DNA of 64,000 bases from Tuctoria greenei (Eukaryota; Streptophyta; Magnoliopsida; Poales; Poaceae), in assembly GCA_036927565.1 (NCBI GenBank), contig JAYESD010000011.1, positions 93,719,178-93,783,177 of the forward strand, written 5' to 3'. The first letter of the stretch is position 1. The number at the start of each line of letters is the position of its first letter. The translations under genes were made by a program, and so were the position numbers. This document shows, piece after piece, positions 45,582-57,054 of this stretch. The notes beneath the pieces are model-generated. The model was not told where the DNA came from. It saw nothing but the letters and a program-made list of their open reading frames with translations, and made no database searches.

Positions 45582-46950
45582 CATTGCCAAGCATTTAGAG
45601 CAACTAACGATTGGGACCAAAGTATTTTCCAACGGCAAAGGCTTTCTTACTGGCAAAACAGAGTTAAGTTTCTTAACTCCCAAGGAAAGATATCCTTCAT
45701 TAATTAGGAGATCTTGTTCTAAATTTTGAAATGCATGAGAGACCATAATTTCACTCTCTTTCCTCTAAGAAGAGCAAATCTGCTGTTGAGAAGTTTTAGA
45801 AACTCCAAAATAGGTTGGAAATATACAAGCCCACTTGAGATGGTAAAGCTCTTGATCAGAGATTTTGAAAGAAAACTTACCAATTTTTAAACTGAAATCT
45901 TTTGAGCCCAACTTGTCAGCGCCAACGTTAGTAAAGGATTTATTTTTCTTTTCTTTATTTGTTTTAACAGCAAAGTTTAAATCATCAGAGGCAATTCTCT
46001 TACGCTGATCCATGACGTGACGAGTTCTTGTGACTAGAATCCAGGACCGTTGTTGTTCTTTCAACCAATTCTGATACTCTACTTTCCATCTGGGACCACC
46101 ATCTCTCCAGAGGTGAAAAGATAGATCAAACACTATGAAGATAGTTTTTTGATGGAACAGAGAAAGAAACCCACTGCTTTGGAGGAAATAATAAATTTGA
46201 AGTGCTTATCTTGCATGTATTGAACCTGAAAAGTATGAGCTTCACCTCCCAAGCAACTTTGAAGCACTAATGATAACGAGTATTCCATTAACCCGGGAGG
46301 AAAATTGACTGAAAACCACAATCATAGCAAACGAACCCATTCTGCTAAGGGAAAAGTGGTTAATTGGTTTGCCCAGTTGAATACGTACCTCTTTTTGCAG
46401 CTGCAAACCAATAGACAAATCAAATTTCTTCCATATAAGATAATGACCCAAATCCATGAGTGGGCTTTGAAAAGACCTCTTTGATAGATATATTCAAGAT
46501 ATTTCCAAGGATTGAAGGGACCAGGATATCGAAAGCCTTAGACAGAAACTGAATTGAAGAAAACGGAGAAAAACCATAATGATGAACCAAGAAATAAGAG
46601 AGAAGGTAATGAGGCCGAAAAGGATGGGAAGGATGTGGACGCCAAAGATTATTGTTCTGTCTGTGAATCCATACAGAACATTAGTATAAATAATGATGGT
46701 GCAACCAAAATTATGTGTATCTTAAAATTGAATGACTGGATAACCAGGTGTCGGAAACCACTCCAGCGCTCTCAGGTGTTTATCAATAGCCCCATTAATG
46801 TTTAGGCAAAATTTGTGGTGGTACATTAGCCCTGTTGATACAGCTCGTATACAAATACGAACTGATTTCACTAATGCTTTAAATAAGTTGATTTTATAAA
46901 ACACTTAAGCTCTCTCTAACAGAACCGTGGCCGTGGGACACTACTGCCTT
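45582..46950 (-). pseudogene. M-LINE ORF1 N-terminal part and 5' region
   Basis: In minus-strand order: KFDLSIGLQLQKEVRIQLGKPINHFSLSRMGSFAM (about 46440-46320), FKFIISSKAVGFFL (46220-46150), LSFHLWRDGGPRWKVEYQNWLKEQQRSWILV (about 46125-46030), then a Lys/Ser-rich linker and, at the copia A junction, CSKCLAM, the first half of a zinc knuckle completed at 28009. I recognise this order from ORF1 proteins of grass LINEs. Frameshifts separate the blocks. The stretch 46460-46950 is probably the element's 5' region, with no clear frame. Confidence 0.65.
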
Positions 46951-47089
46951 CTGGTTTAGAATGACTGTTTTGTTGTGATGAAAAGTAGATTCAATCGTGA
47001 TTTAATTTCTTCTTTTTAAAGGATTATGCAGCTTTCTATGGTTACATTTGCAATTTTCTCCGTGCATTGCAATGGTATAGTCAAAGAAC

Positions 47090-48230
47090 AGTAGATCTTT
47101 TGAAAGGAATTTTATTAATTTTTATGTCATTTATATCAAGATGATATAACTTACATGAAAGCTCACTCCCCACTTCTGAACCATACGGTACACAAAGCCT
47201 AAATGTAAAATCAAATAAATATAGTTCAAGCCAGTTTAGTAGTGATCAATCCTACGACTAGATCATCACCCGTGTGTCTGGGAAAAAATAATCATGACCA
47301 CCTGCTCCAACCGTCTGCATATAGTCTGTACCATATCCTTAAATGTAGGCGTCTGCATATAGTCTATACCATATCCTGAAATGTAGGCTTCTGTAGAATA
47401 ACCTAGGAGCGAAGTGAGTGAGTAGCCATAAAAACAACCTGCAAGGAGGAACATAATATCATTCCTGCAATGCCAAATTGCCCAACAAATAGCAGTTGAA
47501 CCCAACAAAACAAGTGGTTTAACTCTTTACTAACCCCCTGTAGCCATGTAGCAAACATGTTTGAAACACTACATGGTGCAGCAAAGATGATGCCACTTGT
47601 ACAACCCTCCAAACTGATCGTGCAAATTGGCATTCAAAAACAAGTGATTAATCGTCTCATTGGTGGTACAAAAACAACATTTAACGCTTCACTTTCAATT
47701 ACGTTTAGCTAGATTATCCTCTGATAGGATAACACATCTTCTCAAGTACCATACAAATATTTTAATTTTTAATGGGGCCTTCAATTTCCATAGTTTCTTA
47801 TTTAGGTTCAGTACATCTGTATGTATAAGTGCCAAATAATGAGATTTCCTCGAGAAATGACCATTATGAGTAACTCGTTCCACACCACTAATTTAGACCC
47901 TATAAGATCCCTTTGCCACGAAAAATTATAATATGGGGGTGGCGAAAACATTAGCAAGTGTAGCCTGTTTATAAAGGACCATGTTATACAAACAGGGGTA
48001 TTGCTCACACAGTATGGATGTACCCAAACATTTGTCTTCCCAAAATTGTATCCGTGTACTGTATTTGATCTTGAAGGTACCGTTGGAAAAAAAATCTTGT
48101 TTTACCTTCATCAAACCAGCCCAAAAGTGAGAGTCCCCAAATTTCCTGTATGCTTGAGAAAAAGGCTTGGAGCCCATGTATTTGTTCCTCAGCAATTGTT
48201 GCCATGTACCTTCTGTTGCTAGACGCCTAT
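47090..48230 (-). pseudogene. N-LINE: C-terminal fragment of a LINE ORF2
   Basis: Reads LLRNKYMGSKPFSQAYRKFGDSHFWAGLMKVKQDFF and FWEDKCLGTSILCEQYPCLYNMV (48200-47950), then KKLWKLKAPLKIKIFVWYLRRCVILSEDNLAKRN (zf-RVT region, about 47800-47695) and the tail STAICWAIWHCRNDIMF (47508-47440) in shifting frames. RT proper is absent, so the copy is 5' truncated, as is common for LINEs. The 3' end near 47090 is not marked by a clear poly-A. Confidence 0.82.
47313..47388. repeat. 38-bp tandem duplication
   Basis: Two copies (47313-47350 and 47351-47388) beginning GTCTGCATATAGTCT differ at two positions. They lie in the degenerate LINE tail. Confidence 0.9.
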
Positions 48231-48988
48231 AGAACAGTAGTATTGATGTGCTTTACGGTGTTATAGTCGATGTATGTCTCTCGGTTGTGGCACACGATTG
48301 CCTCTATATCTTTGAAGGCCGTAGGGCGAACTCGGTGCTAGCTTGGACCCCATAAGGCTAACACTACCTGAATTAGAAACAGGACAACTAAAAAAAATAG
48401 ACAAATATAAGACCTAACAAAATTAGTTTTAGAAAATAAAGCCTCCGCTACTTAATTACCTTAAATATTTGGCCCTTAGACTATCTCCAACAAGGAGAGT
48501 CAAAACTGAAGAGGCATTTGAGCATTTGAGGCTCCTAGAATCTGAAAGTTCTACACCATTTTTTAGAAATCTCCAATGAAGAGAGCCGATTTTAGCAATC
48601 GGGCAACCGAACGGGTTCTTCTCGCGAGACGAAGGACATGAGCCTTGGCGCCGAACAGCATTGGCGGGGCTGTGCAGGGAACGGTGGAGCAGCATGATGT
48701 GGCACGAAGAACGGCAGAGTAGAGTGGGGGAACAACAGCGCGATGCGGTGCGGCGGAAAGATGCGGGGAAGGGCTGCACGACACGGAAGATATTTGTGGG
48801 TGGCGCGGCTGATGGGGAGGGCTGCAGGGAGGAGGGCCAACATCGTGGAGGAATATTTGCTACATGGAGAAATATTCATGGCGTGATGGGGAATGGGACC
48901 ACGGGGAGGGCGGGTCGAGTTGCCCGCGGTCAAATGTGAAGAGGGCGACCTTCAACGTGCTGAGCTACCCAAGGAAGAAGCCAGCGTG
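48231..48988. other. Unassigned sequence
   Basis: AT-rich to about 48460, then a block with CTATCTCCAACAAGGAGAG and CTCCAATGAAGAGAGCCG-like wording (48481-48590) seen at the edges of some grass DNA transposons, then a GC-rich block (48640-48960). Frames on both strands are short and low-complexity. I found no terminal repeats that close the segment and no recognisable protein. Confidence 0.4.
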
Positions 48989-49550
48989 TGTTAGTTCAGT
49001 TTGACTGACTGGACTAGTCTTCCCATAAGGCCGGACTAGTACGTGGACTGGACATGTCTGACTTCTAACCAGACTAGTCCGGTCAGTTCAGCAAATGACA
49101 GTTTGAACTCAAAATTGACATCTGTAATAATTAAAAGGACGCAACCCACCTAATGGTTATGACCCTGATCAGGGGACACAACAATTCCTAAGAGGTGGGA
49201 GGCCCCCTCTTGTGTCTCTTGGTCAAATATAAGAAGAGAGCAAATGTGTATGATTAAATACACACTTATGCACACTTGTACTCTCTAAATCCTAAGTATC
49301 CGATCAACAAACTAAGAGATAACAAAGGGAAATGCCTCCCATCATTGTTCTTCTTTCGACCTCGCCTTGTTGGCTCGATGGCCGCATCATCAAGCAACAA
49401 CAGACATGGAGGAGAAGGTATTAAAGGTGTTTATGTGCTAATCAAGAGGCGAGCACTTGATGTTAATGTATTTGTATTAAGATTTCCCCTCTCTAATTCG
49501 AAATATTTTTGTGGCCAATTGATCCTATTTGGCTCTTTATTTTCTATCAA
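48989..49550 (+). repeat. Copia C 5' LTR (probable)
   Basis: Begins TGTTAG and ends TCTATCA directly before the PBS. It contains several GGACTAGT motifs and a TATA-like AAATATAAG (about 49225). The left edge is uncertain by a few bases because no second copy is in the window. Confidence 0.6.
49378..49417 (+). CDS. gag: Candidate first exon of copia C gag inside the LTR
   Basis: ATG 49378 opens MAASSSNNRHGGE and is followed by GAAG|GTATTA, a possible splice donor at 49418. Joined in phase to a possible acceptor GAAG|GT at 62864-62866, it would run into SSNANSALSF at the gag start, which has no ATG of its own. The idea is inference; without splicing this short frame has no clear role. Confidence 0.35.
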
Positions 49551-49551
49551 T

Positions 49552-49563
49552 GGTATCTGAGCA
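49552..49563 (+). other. Copia C primer-binding site
   Basis: TGGTATCTGAGC, one base different from the usual TGGTATCAGAGC. Confidence 0.75.
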
Positions 49564-50176
49564 CATTAGGCCACTAATCATTATGAATTAGTTCTTGATG
49601 TATGTTTTCTACTGCATAAAATGAAGGTTCAAACTTGTCCGGACTGTGGTCGGACTAGTTCGGTATGCCACAATGAGGCAATTAGGTTTTTCGAATCGGG
49701 ATTTGACGCATTTATCCGATTGAAAACCGATTATGAACTTTGGATTGAAATCTAAATATTGAAAATTAAAGTTTATTTTGTGATTGTAAGTTAAGATTAA
49801 CTTTTTGGTATTTTGACATTTTCTGAATTTGTATAAGAACCTTTTTTGCGGTTGGACGGACTAGTTTGAATAGTCCGTACCAAACTTGAAAAGTTCAATA
49901 AAGAATGGATCAAATGTCTCAGGAACAATACTGGACTTGTCTGTTTTTCGTCGGACCAAAAAGTTCTGTTTGAGTTCGAACTTGTCCGTTTTTGAACGTA
50001 CTAGTCTGGATCAACTCAGTTTGAGATTAATTTCAGAAGACCAAATTTGTCTGTCCTATAGAACGGACTAGTTCGATAATCAAGACCGGACTTGTCCGCC
50101 CTATGGACTGGACTAGTCCGGCTGACAGACTGAACTAGTCTGGTCATTTCAGCACAATTGAGTTTGGAAAGCCAGT
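49564..50176 (+). other. Copia C leader, left part
   Basis: Non-coding. It contains GGACTAGT-type motifs (49649, 49858, 50064, 50110) and repeated TTGTC(C/T)GTTTTT (49938, 49985). D is inserted at 50176 with ccagt as the left target duplication. Confidence 0.7.
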
Positions 50177-51601
50177 TGAAAGCATCTAGGCCCCCATGAG
50201 GTATGGTTTCGGTGATTAATGACAACCATTGGATTTTACTAATGAATTTGTGGATGCAAGGTCTCCCATAGCACTCAATCAAATTAAATCTATATGAATA
50301 TGAACATCAACTACTGATCATTGGAGACCCCTAAAGAATCATTTTATGAGATCAATCAATGTTATGAAGATTAGAAGTAAAAGCTCATATGTCAAAGTCA
50401 TTCAACCATAATTGACAACACTAAATGCTTGAAAATCATCAGAAGTATATTTCCAACAAATGTCTAAGAGGTCAATCGAGCAAAATACAAAAGAATCACT
50501 TAGAACAACTCGAAGCAAACAAAATCAACTCACCGGATCAACCGATGTTTCCAGAGAACAACACATCGGTCGAGTTGATTCAGCAGAAGAAGAAGACCTC
50601 AGAACAAAGTACTCACCGGATCATCCGATGTTAAGGGCAATGTTACATCGGTCCATCAGTACAGTATGCAATATCCTTGGACCAAGTGTAGCACCAGATC
50701 ATCCGATGTACAACAATATACACATCGGTCAATCACTCCAGTAAGCATCAAGTCTGAACCAATTCTGGAGGAAGTGCCACTGGATCATCCGATGAGAAGA
50801 CAAGTGTAACATCGGTCTAACAACGGTCATATCTGACACAGTGACATCAGCTAAAGTAAAATTGACCGATGATAACTGAAGGGAGAGCATCGGATCATCC
50901 GGTGTTCGCAGAACAGTGATGTCAGACTACTTTTCCAACGGTTATTTCGTGGAGGCTGGCTATTTATACCCCTTCAACCAGTCTATTCGACAAGTCTTGA
51001 TCACCAGACATACTCTACACATTCTCAAGCATTCAAGACATTGAGCTACCACTTCTAGATCATCTACACCACCTACACACCAAGAGATAGGCTAGAACTA
51101 GCTAGAGATAGTGCTTGTGTGCTTCCATTCTTGGTGAGTGGAATCTCTAGTATAGTGAGAGCTGTAAGTGAGTGTCCCTTGGTGTTTGTAATTGAGAGAG
51201 ACTTCCGGAGCTTGCCAAGATGATTGTGGAAGCCCGGAGGATCCAAGTTGTACAAGGCTTGAGCTCCACGTTGTCGAGGTTGGCAAACGAAGAAGAATAG
51301 TGAAGATCCCTAGTCTCGGTGACTTGGGTGTGGCTATACCCTTTGGTGGGTGCCACAACGTGGATGTAGGAAGATCTTGACGATCTTGCCGAACCACGGG
51401 ATAAATCTTCGTGTCTCCTCGGGAGTTTGCATTCTCTTCCTCTCACCCTACACTTATGCATTTTATATACTGCGAAGTTGCTATTTACTTGAATGCATAG
51501 GTTGTTTGCGTAGGGAATGTGGCTTTTAGTAACTAAGTTTTATTGCCTTATTTTTGAAAAAAAGCCCAATTCACCCCCCTCTTGGGCATTCGATCCTTAC
51601 A
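50177..51601 (+). repeat. Copia D 5' LTR
   Basis: 1425 bp. It holds five copies of a CCGGATCATCCGATG-type motif (50533-50904) alternating with ACATCGGTC, and a TATA box CTATTTATACC (50960-50970). It ends in CTTACA before the PBS. Confidence 0.95.
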
Positions 51602-51603
51602 AT

Positions 51604-51615
51604 TGGTATCAGAGC
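51604..51615 (+). other. Copia D primer-binding site
   Basis: TGGTATCAGAGC two bases inside the LTR, complementary to the initiator methionine tRNA. Confidence 0.95.
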
Positions 51616-51661
51616 AAGGTTGCTCATAGGATCATTCTAGCTTCACTGCTATAGAGCTAAA

Positions 51662-53341
51662 ATGACCAAGGTTGGGTGTTCGGTTCCTATCTTCGAGGGC
51701 AAGAACTTTGCCTATTGGAAAGCACGCATGCGCGCTTATCTAGAGGCTATTGCTCCCGAAGTATGGGAAGTGACCCATGCGGGGTGTGGTGAGCACAATT
51801 ATGTTGGTGATCAAATTAAGTGGGATGCTAAAGCTAGGAATGCAATTTATGAATGTATTAGTCAAGATGTGTTTGCTAGGATTGCTAGCAAGGAAAAGAC
51901 TTGTGAAATTTGGGCTTGCTTAATAGAAATTCATGAGGGCTCTTCTCGTGTCAAGGAACTAAAATATCACATGCTTAAAGCCAAATATGATGAATTTAAA
52001 ATGCTACCTCATGAAAATGTCAATGAAATGTTCTCTCGCTTGAATGTGCTTATTAAAGAAATTAATGCTCTTGACATTGCTTCTCTTGGCAAGGGACTCA
52101 TCAACCGCAAGATTCTCATGCTCCTTCCTAAGCCAAAGTACAACATCATCAACTCCATGCTTCAAAAAGAATCTCTTGACCATATTGAAGTTTTGGAACT
52201 TATTGGAGAGATTCACGCTCATGAGATGAGTGTACTTGGGATGATGGAGCAATCATCTTCAAAGACAATTGCCCTAAAGGCCTCCACCAAGAAAACAAGT
52301 CTCAAGAAAAAGAAGGTGGTTGAGCCTAGCTCAAGTGAAGAAGAGCAAGCATCAAGTGAAGATGACGATGATGAGCTTGCGTTGATGATGAGAAAGTTCT
52401 CTCGCTTGAACTCCAAGATTGCCAAGAAGGGATACACCTTTGATCCCAAGAAGAAAGCGTTTCTACCAAGGAGATACGACCACAAGACTTGCTACAATTG
52501 TGGTGATCAAGGCCACATCTCCTACGATTGTCCAAAACCGGACAAAAGAAGAGAGAACCACAAGAGCAAGCATCGCAAGCTAGAAGATAGTGAAGATGAT
52601 GAAGAAGAGGTCAAACCCAAACCAAGATCCTTTGGGAAGAAGAAACATGACAAGGGCAAGAAGGCAAAGCTCTTCCCAAAGAAAAGAAATGGCCCACAAA
52701 AGGTGTTCATGTGTGAGGCAAATGAATGGGTCACCAATGAAGAATCAAGTGATGAAGAGAGTGAAGCGGAAGAAGAAAGTTTGGCCGGCCTTGCCATTGC
52801 CAACAATGATGACTCACCTCTTCATCCACCACCCATGTGCCTCATGGCTAAAGGTAACACCAAGGTATGTGATGATTCTAGCGATGATGAGCTTTCCCCC
52901 GATGATTTAACTTCATTAATAAATGAATATCACACTATCATTAAGAGGGAAAAGGGTAAGGTTAAGGCTCTTGAAGAAACTCGTGCTAAGCTTGAGAGTG
53001 CTAACCTTGATTTGCTTGACAAGTATGAAAGCATACTTAAAGAGCATGACATGCTCAAATCCCATGTCAAGCAAGTTGAGGAGGATAAGGCTCAAATCAA
53101 GCTAGATCATCATGAGCTTGACTTAGCCCACCAAGCACTCTTGGGAAAGCACAATGAGTTGATCCAAGAGCATCAAATACTTAACCTTGCTCATGAAGCG
53201 CTTGATAAAGAATTGAAAAATATAAAGAAACAAACTCTTAATGATAAGGTATCCATTACTTCTCATGCCACTAATGTCTTGCACAAGTCTTTGCCTTTGA
53301 AAGAGAACACTAGGGAGAAGGACTTGTTAGAAGAAATTTAG
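51662..53341 (+). CDS. gag: Copia D gag, 559 codons, open
   Basis: Gag polyprotein in one uninterrupted frame. The ATG lies 46 nt after the PBS, giving MTKVGCSVPIFEGKNFAYW, the typical copia gag start; no closer ATG fits. The capsid part (to about residue 200) has LKYHMLKAKYDEF and FSRLNVLIKEINAL. A Lys-rich and acidic Ser-rich linker leads to the zinc knuckle CYNCGDQGHISYDC (residues 277-290), which binds genomic RNA. The C-terminal third (about 430-540) is a long coiled coil, as in SIRE-type Gag. TAG at 53339-53341 separates it from pol. It is the best-preserved gene of the window. Confidence 0.93.
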   Translation: MTKVGCSVPIFEGKNFAYWKARMRAYLEAIAPEVWEVTHAGCGEHNYVGDQIKWDAKARNAIYECISQDVFARIASKEKTCEIWACLIEIHEGSSRVKELKYHMLKAKYDEFKMLPHENVNEMFSRLNVLIKEINALDIASLGKGLINRKILMLLPKPKYNIINSMLQKESLDHIEVLELIGEIHAHEMSVLGMMEQSSSKTIALKASTKKTSLKKKKVVEPSSSEEEQASSEDDDDELALMMRKFSRLNSKIAKKGYTFDPKKKAFLPRRYDHKTCYNCGDQGHISYDCPKPDKRRENHKSKHRKLEDSEDDEEEVKPKPRSFGKKKHDKGKKAKLFPKKRNGPQKVFMCEANEWVTNEESSDEESEAEEESLAGLAIANNDDSPLHPPPMCLMAKGNTKVCDDSSDDELSPDDLTSLINEYHTIIKREKGKVKALEETRAKLESANLDLLDKYESILKEHDMLKSHVKQVEEDKAQIKLDHHELDLAHQALLGKHNELIQEHQILNLAHEALDKELKNIKKQTLNDKVSITSHATNVLHKSLPLKENTREKDLLEEI

Positions 53342-53800
53342 AGTCTCCGCACTAGTGTGGCTAGATTATCAAAAGGAGAAGTCAAGCACAAGTAAATCCT
53401 CTTCCAACAAGCAAAGGTCTTCAACAAGAGAGGACATAGATCCTTCCTGGTGCCTAACAAAGAAAAGGTGCCCTCACCGGAGCTTAGAACAAGCTTCATC
53501 AAGGAAGTTGGTTCTTATTGCCAACATTGTGAGGTCACCGGTCACCATACAAGGGAGTCCTCTTCCTAACCGGCCTTCTCCAAAATTGCCCATTAACTAC
53601 AAATCTACTTTCAATAATCATTTTTATCTCTTGAGTAAAGTAGATGGCAAGGTGAAGGCAAGATTCATTGGCAAGGATATGAAGGGCATGAAGGGGAAGC
53701 TCCCCAAGCAACTTTGGGTCCCAAAAACACTTGTATCACACATACAAGGACCTAAGTTGGCTTGGGTGCCTAAAGTTAAAAATTGAATTCATGTGTGTAG
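53342..53800 (+). pseudogene. Copia D gag-pol linker with a broken second zinc knuckle
   Basis: After the gag stop the text continues with SLRTSVARLSKGE, a TAA near 53393, and YCQHCEVTGHHTRE (about 53516-53557). The knuckle's last Cys is lost where two bases appear to be missing at 53558, which shifts the frame into PLPNRPSPKLPINYK and the open stretch to 53786. A second knuckle between gag and protease fits this lineage. Confidence 0.7.
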
Positions 53801-55495
53801 GTGAACTACAAAGCCGGAGGAAAGCATTGGGTACTCGATAGTGGGTGCACTCAACATATGACTGGCAATGATGGTATGTTCACCACCATAGAAAACCCCG
53901 ACAATCATGAACAAGTCACCTTTGGTGATAACTCTAAGGGTAAGGTAATTGGGTTAGGTAAAATTGTTATTTCAAATGATTTATCTATTTCCAATGTATT
54001 GTACATTAAGTCACTTAGTTTTAATTTACTTTCTATTGCACAATTATGTGATCTTGGACTAACGTGCACCTTTAGCAAAAATGATGTTGTTGTGAGTAGT
54101 GAAACAAGCAAAGCACTAATCTTCAAAGGATTTCGGCATGGACATCTCTACCTAGTAGACTTCTCCAACAAGGATGCTAGCTTGACCACTTGTCTTTTCA
54201 CTAAGACAAGTTTGGGTTGGCTATGGCATCAACGCATAGCGCACATTGGTATGAGCAAGCTCAAGAAGTCATTCAAGCTTGGGATGGTGACCGGCGTGAA
54301 GGATGTCACATTTTAGAAGAACAAGTTGTGTAGCGCTTGTCAAGCCGGAAAGCAAGTTGCTTCACACCACCCAATGAAGACAATGGTGTCAACCTCCAAG
54401 CCACTTGATGTACTTCACATGGACCTCTTCGGACCGTCCACATATCAAAGTCTTGGTGGTAACCTCTATTGTCTTGTTATAGTTGATGACTACTCTCGCT
54501 ATGCTTGGACTTTGTTCCTAGGTGACAAGAGTGAAACTCCGGAAGTGTTCAACACCTTCGCTAACCGTGCGCAAAGGGAATTTCAACTTCCCATCATCAA
54601 GGTTCGGAGTGACAACGACACCGAATTCAAGAACTACAACATTGGGGAGTGGTGTGACCGTGAAGGCGTGAAGCATGAGTTTTCGGCCACATACACTCCT
54701 CAACAAAATGGTGTTGTTGAAAGAAAGAACAAGACTCTCATCACTCTTGCGCGAGCAATGTTTGATGACTATGGCACGTCGGAGAAGTTTTGGGCCGAAG
54801 CAATCAACACGGCGTGCCATGCTGCAAATAGGGTCTACCTACATCGACTACTTCAAAAGACCCCGTACGAACTTCTCATTGGGAGAAAGCCCAACATCTC
54901 CTACTTTCGAGTCTTTGGGTGCAAGTGCTACATCTACCGCAAGAAAAGACTCGGTAAGTTTGAAAGAAGATGTGATGTTGGTATATTTCTTGGTTATGCA
55001 TCAAACTCAAAAGCATATCGAGTATTCAACCAAACCTCCGGTTTAGTTGAGGAAAGTTGTGATGTTGAGTTTGATGAAACTAATGGCTCCCAAGAGGAGA
55101 GTTTTGGTCATGATGAAATATATGATGAGCCCTTACGAGAGGCTATGAAGAACATGACCATTGGAGACATCAAGCCTAAAGTTGAGGAGAGCCATGATCA
55201 AGGGGGAGCTTCAAGTTCTGACATCAACATTTCCATGGCGCCTCAAGTCAACAAAGAAGAGAAGGATGATCCATTGCCGACTCAAGACTCACAAGCCACA
55301 CAACATCAAGAAGAAGAAGAAGTCCATGATCAAGTCCAACCACAAGATGAGCAACACGCATCACCACCGCCAAGTGCTTCACAACCACTTATGAGGCATG
55401 GACGTATCTCCAAGGTGCATCCGATGGACCAAATTATCGGAAGTCCGTCAAGGGGAGTAAGTACACGTTCTCGCCATTTCGCTTCGTTTTGTTAG
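53801..55495 (+). pseudogene. pol: Copia D protease and integrase
   Basis: The protease has the intact active site HWVLDSGCTQHM (D13 of the frame from 53801). Integrase follows: zinc-binding WHQRIAH and CSACQAGK, then D33 (HMDLFGP), D96 (RSDNDTEF) and E132 (QQNGVVERKN) of the frame starting 54326. A single TAG at 54314-54316 separates the two frames within the zinc finger. The C-terminal domain has VFGCKCYIYRKKRLGKFERR and FLGYASNSKAYRVFN. The acidic, Gln/Ser-rich hinge to RT ends in a frameshift near 55495. The catalytic triad is complete. Confidence 0.93.
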
Positions 55496-55516
55496 CACTA
55501 CTCGTTTGTTTCATGT

Positions 55517-57054
55517 GTAGAACCCACTCACATTGAGGAAGCACTCCAAAATCCAAATTGGGTGATGGTCATGCAAGAAGAACATAACAACTTCATCGCA
55601 ATGAAGTTTGGGTGTTGGAGGAGCGACCCAAGGACAAGAACGTCATCGGAACGAAGTGGGTGTACCGCAACAAACAAGACGAGAACGGCGTTGTGGTCCG
55701 CAACAAGGCAAGACTTGTGGCCAAGGGGTTCTAGCAAGTTGAAGGACTAGACTTTGGGGAGACATTTGCTCCGGTCGCCCGGCTAGAAGCCATCCGTATA
55801 CTTCTTGCCTTTGCATCACATCATAATATTAGACTTTATCAAATGGATGTGAAAAGTGCCTTTCTTAATGGTTACATTAACGAGCTTGTTTATGTTGAAC
55901 AACCTCCCGGGTTTGAATATCCGAGGAATCCTAATCATGTGTATAGGTTGCACAAGGCGCTCTACGGGCTCAAGCAAGCACCTAGGGCATGGTATGAACG
56001 ACTACGGGATTTCTTGATCATGCAAGGATTCAAGATCGGGAGGGTGGACACTACACTCTTCACCAAAGACATCAACGGAGAATTATTTATTTTTCAAATT
56101 TATGTTGATGATATCATTTTTGGTTCAACTAACGAAGCTCTTAGCCATGAGTTTGGCAAAATGATGTCTAGGGAATTCGAGATGTCAATGATTGGAGAGC
56201 TCAACTTCTTCCTTGGATTCCAAATCAAGCAACTTCAAGAGGGGACCTTCGTCTATCAAGAGAAGTATACCAAGGACCTCTTGAAGAAATTTGAGATGGG
56301 AGATTGTAGCTCAAGAAGCACTCCAATGGCAACAAATTGTCATCTCGACGCGGATAAGGACGGTAAACCTATTGATCAATCTAACTACCATTCTATGATT
56401 GGTTCATTGCTTTATCTTACCGCATCTAGGCCCGATATCATGTTTAGTGTATGCTTGTGTGCTCACTTTCAAGCGGCACCTAAAGAATCGCATCGGAAGG
56501 CGGTCTTTAGGATACTTAGGTATCTTAAGCATACCCCTAGTGTGGGCTTGTGGTACCCTAAAGGTGCAAAATTCCATCTCTTAGGTTACTCGGATTCGGA
56601 CTTTGCCGGATGTCGTGTGGACCGCAAGAGTACCTCCGATGGGTGCCACTTGCTTGGGCGTTCCCTAGTATCTTGGTCTAGCAAGAAGCAAAATTTCGTC
56701 GCCTTGTCCACGGCGGAAGCGGAATATATCGCGACCTGTGCATGTTGTGCCCAAATTTTATATATGAAGCAAACCCTTTTGGACTTTGGTGTTAAACTTG
56801 GTTGTGTGCCTCTCCTTTGTGACAATGAAAGTGCAGTTAAGATAGCTAAAAACCCCGTTCAACACTCCCGCACTAAGCACATTGATATTCGCCATCATTT
56901 CCTAAGGGACCATGAAGCTAAGGGAGACATGTCATTGCGAGGTGTTAGGTCCGAAGAACAATTGGCGGATATCTTCACTAAACCACTTGATGAGAAAACT
57001 TTTTGTAGGCTAAGAAGTGAGTTAAATGTGCTAGATGCATCGAACGTCATGTAA
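55517..57054 (+). pseudogene. pol: Copia D reverse transcriptase and RNase H
   Basis: The start, EEALQNPNWVMVMQEE, is followed by a one-base shift near 55593 and a TAG at 55732-55734. From 55843 a clean 403-codon frame runs to the end: QMDVKSAFLNG, YGLKQAPRAWYERL and the catalytic YVDD at 56101-56112. RNase H has GYSDSDFAG, LSTAEAEYIA and LLCDNESAVKIA with all acidic residues and HSRTKHIDIRHHF. The C-terminus DIFTKPLDEKTF ends at TAA 57052-57054. Confidence 0.93.

Noticed and set aside
48592..48939. Overlapping frames of 92-113 codons on both strands
   Set aside because: GC-rich block opens both strands; no recognisable motif.
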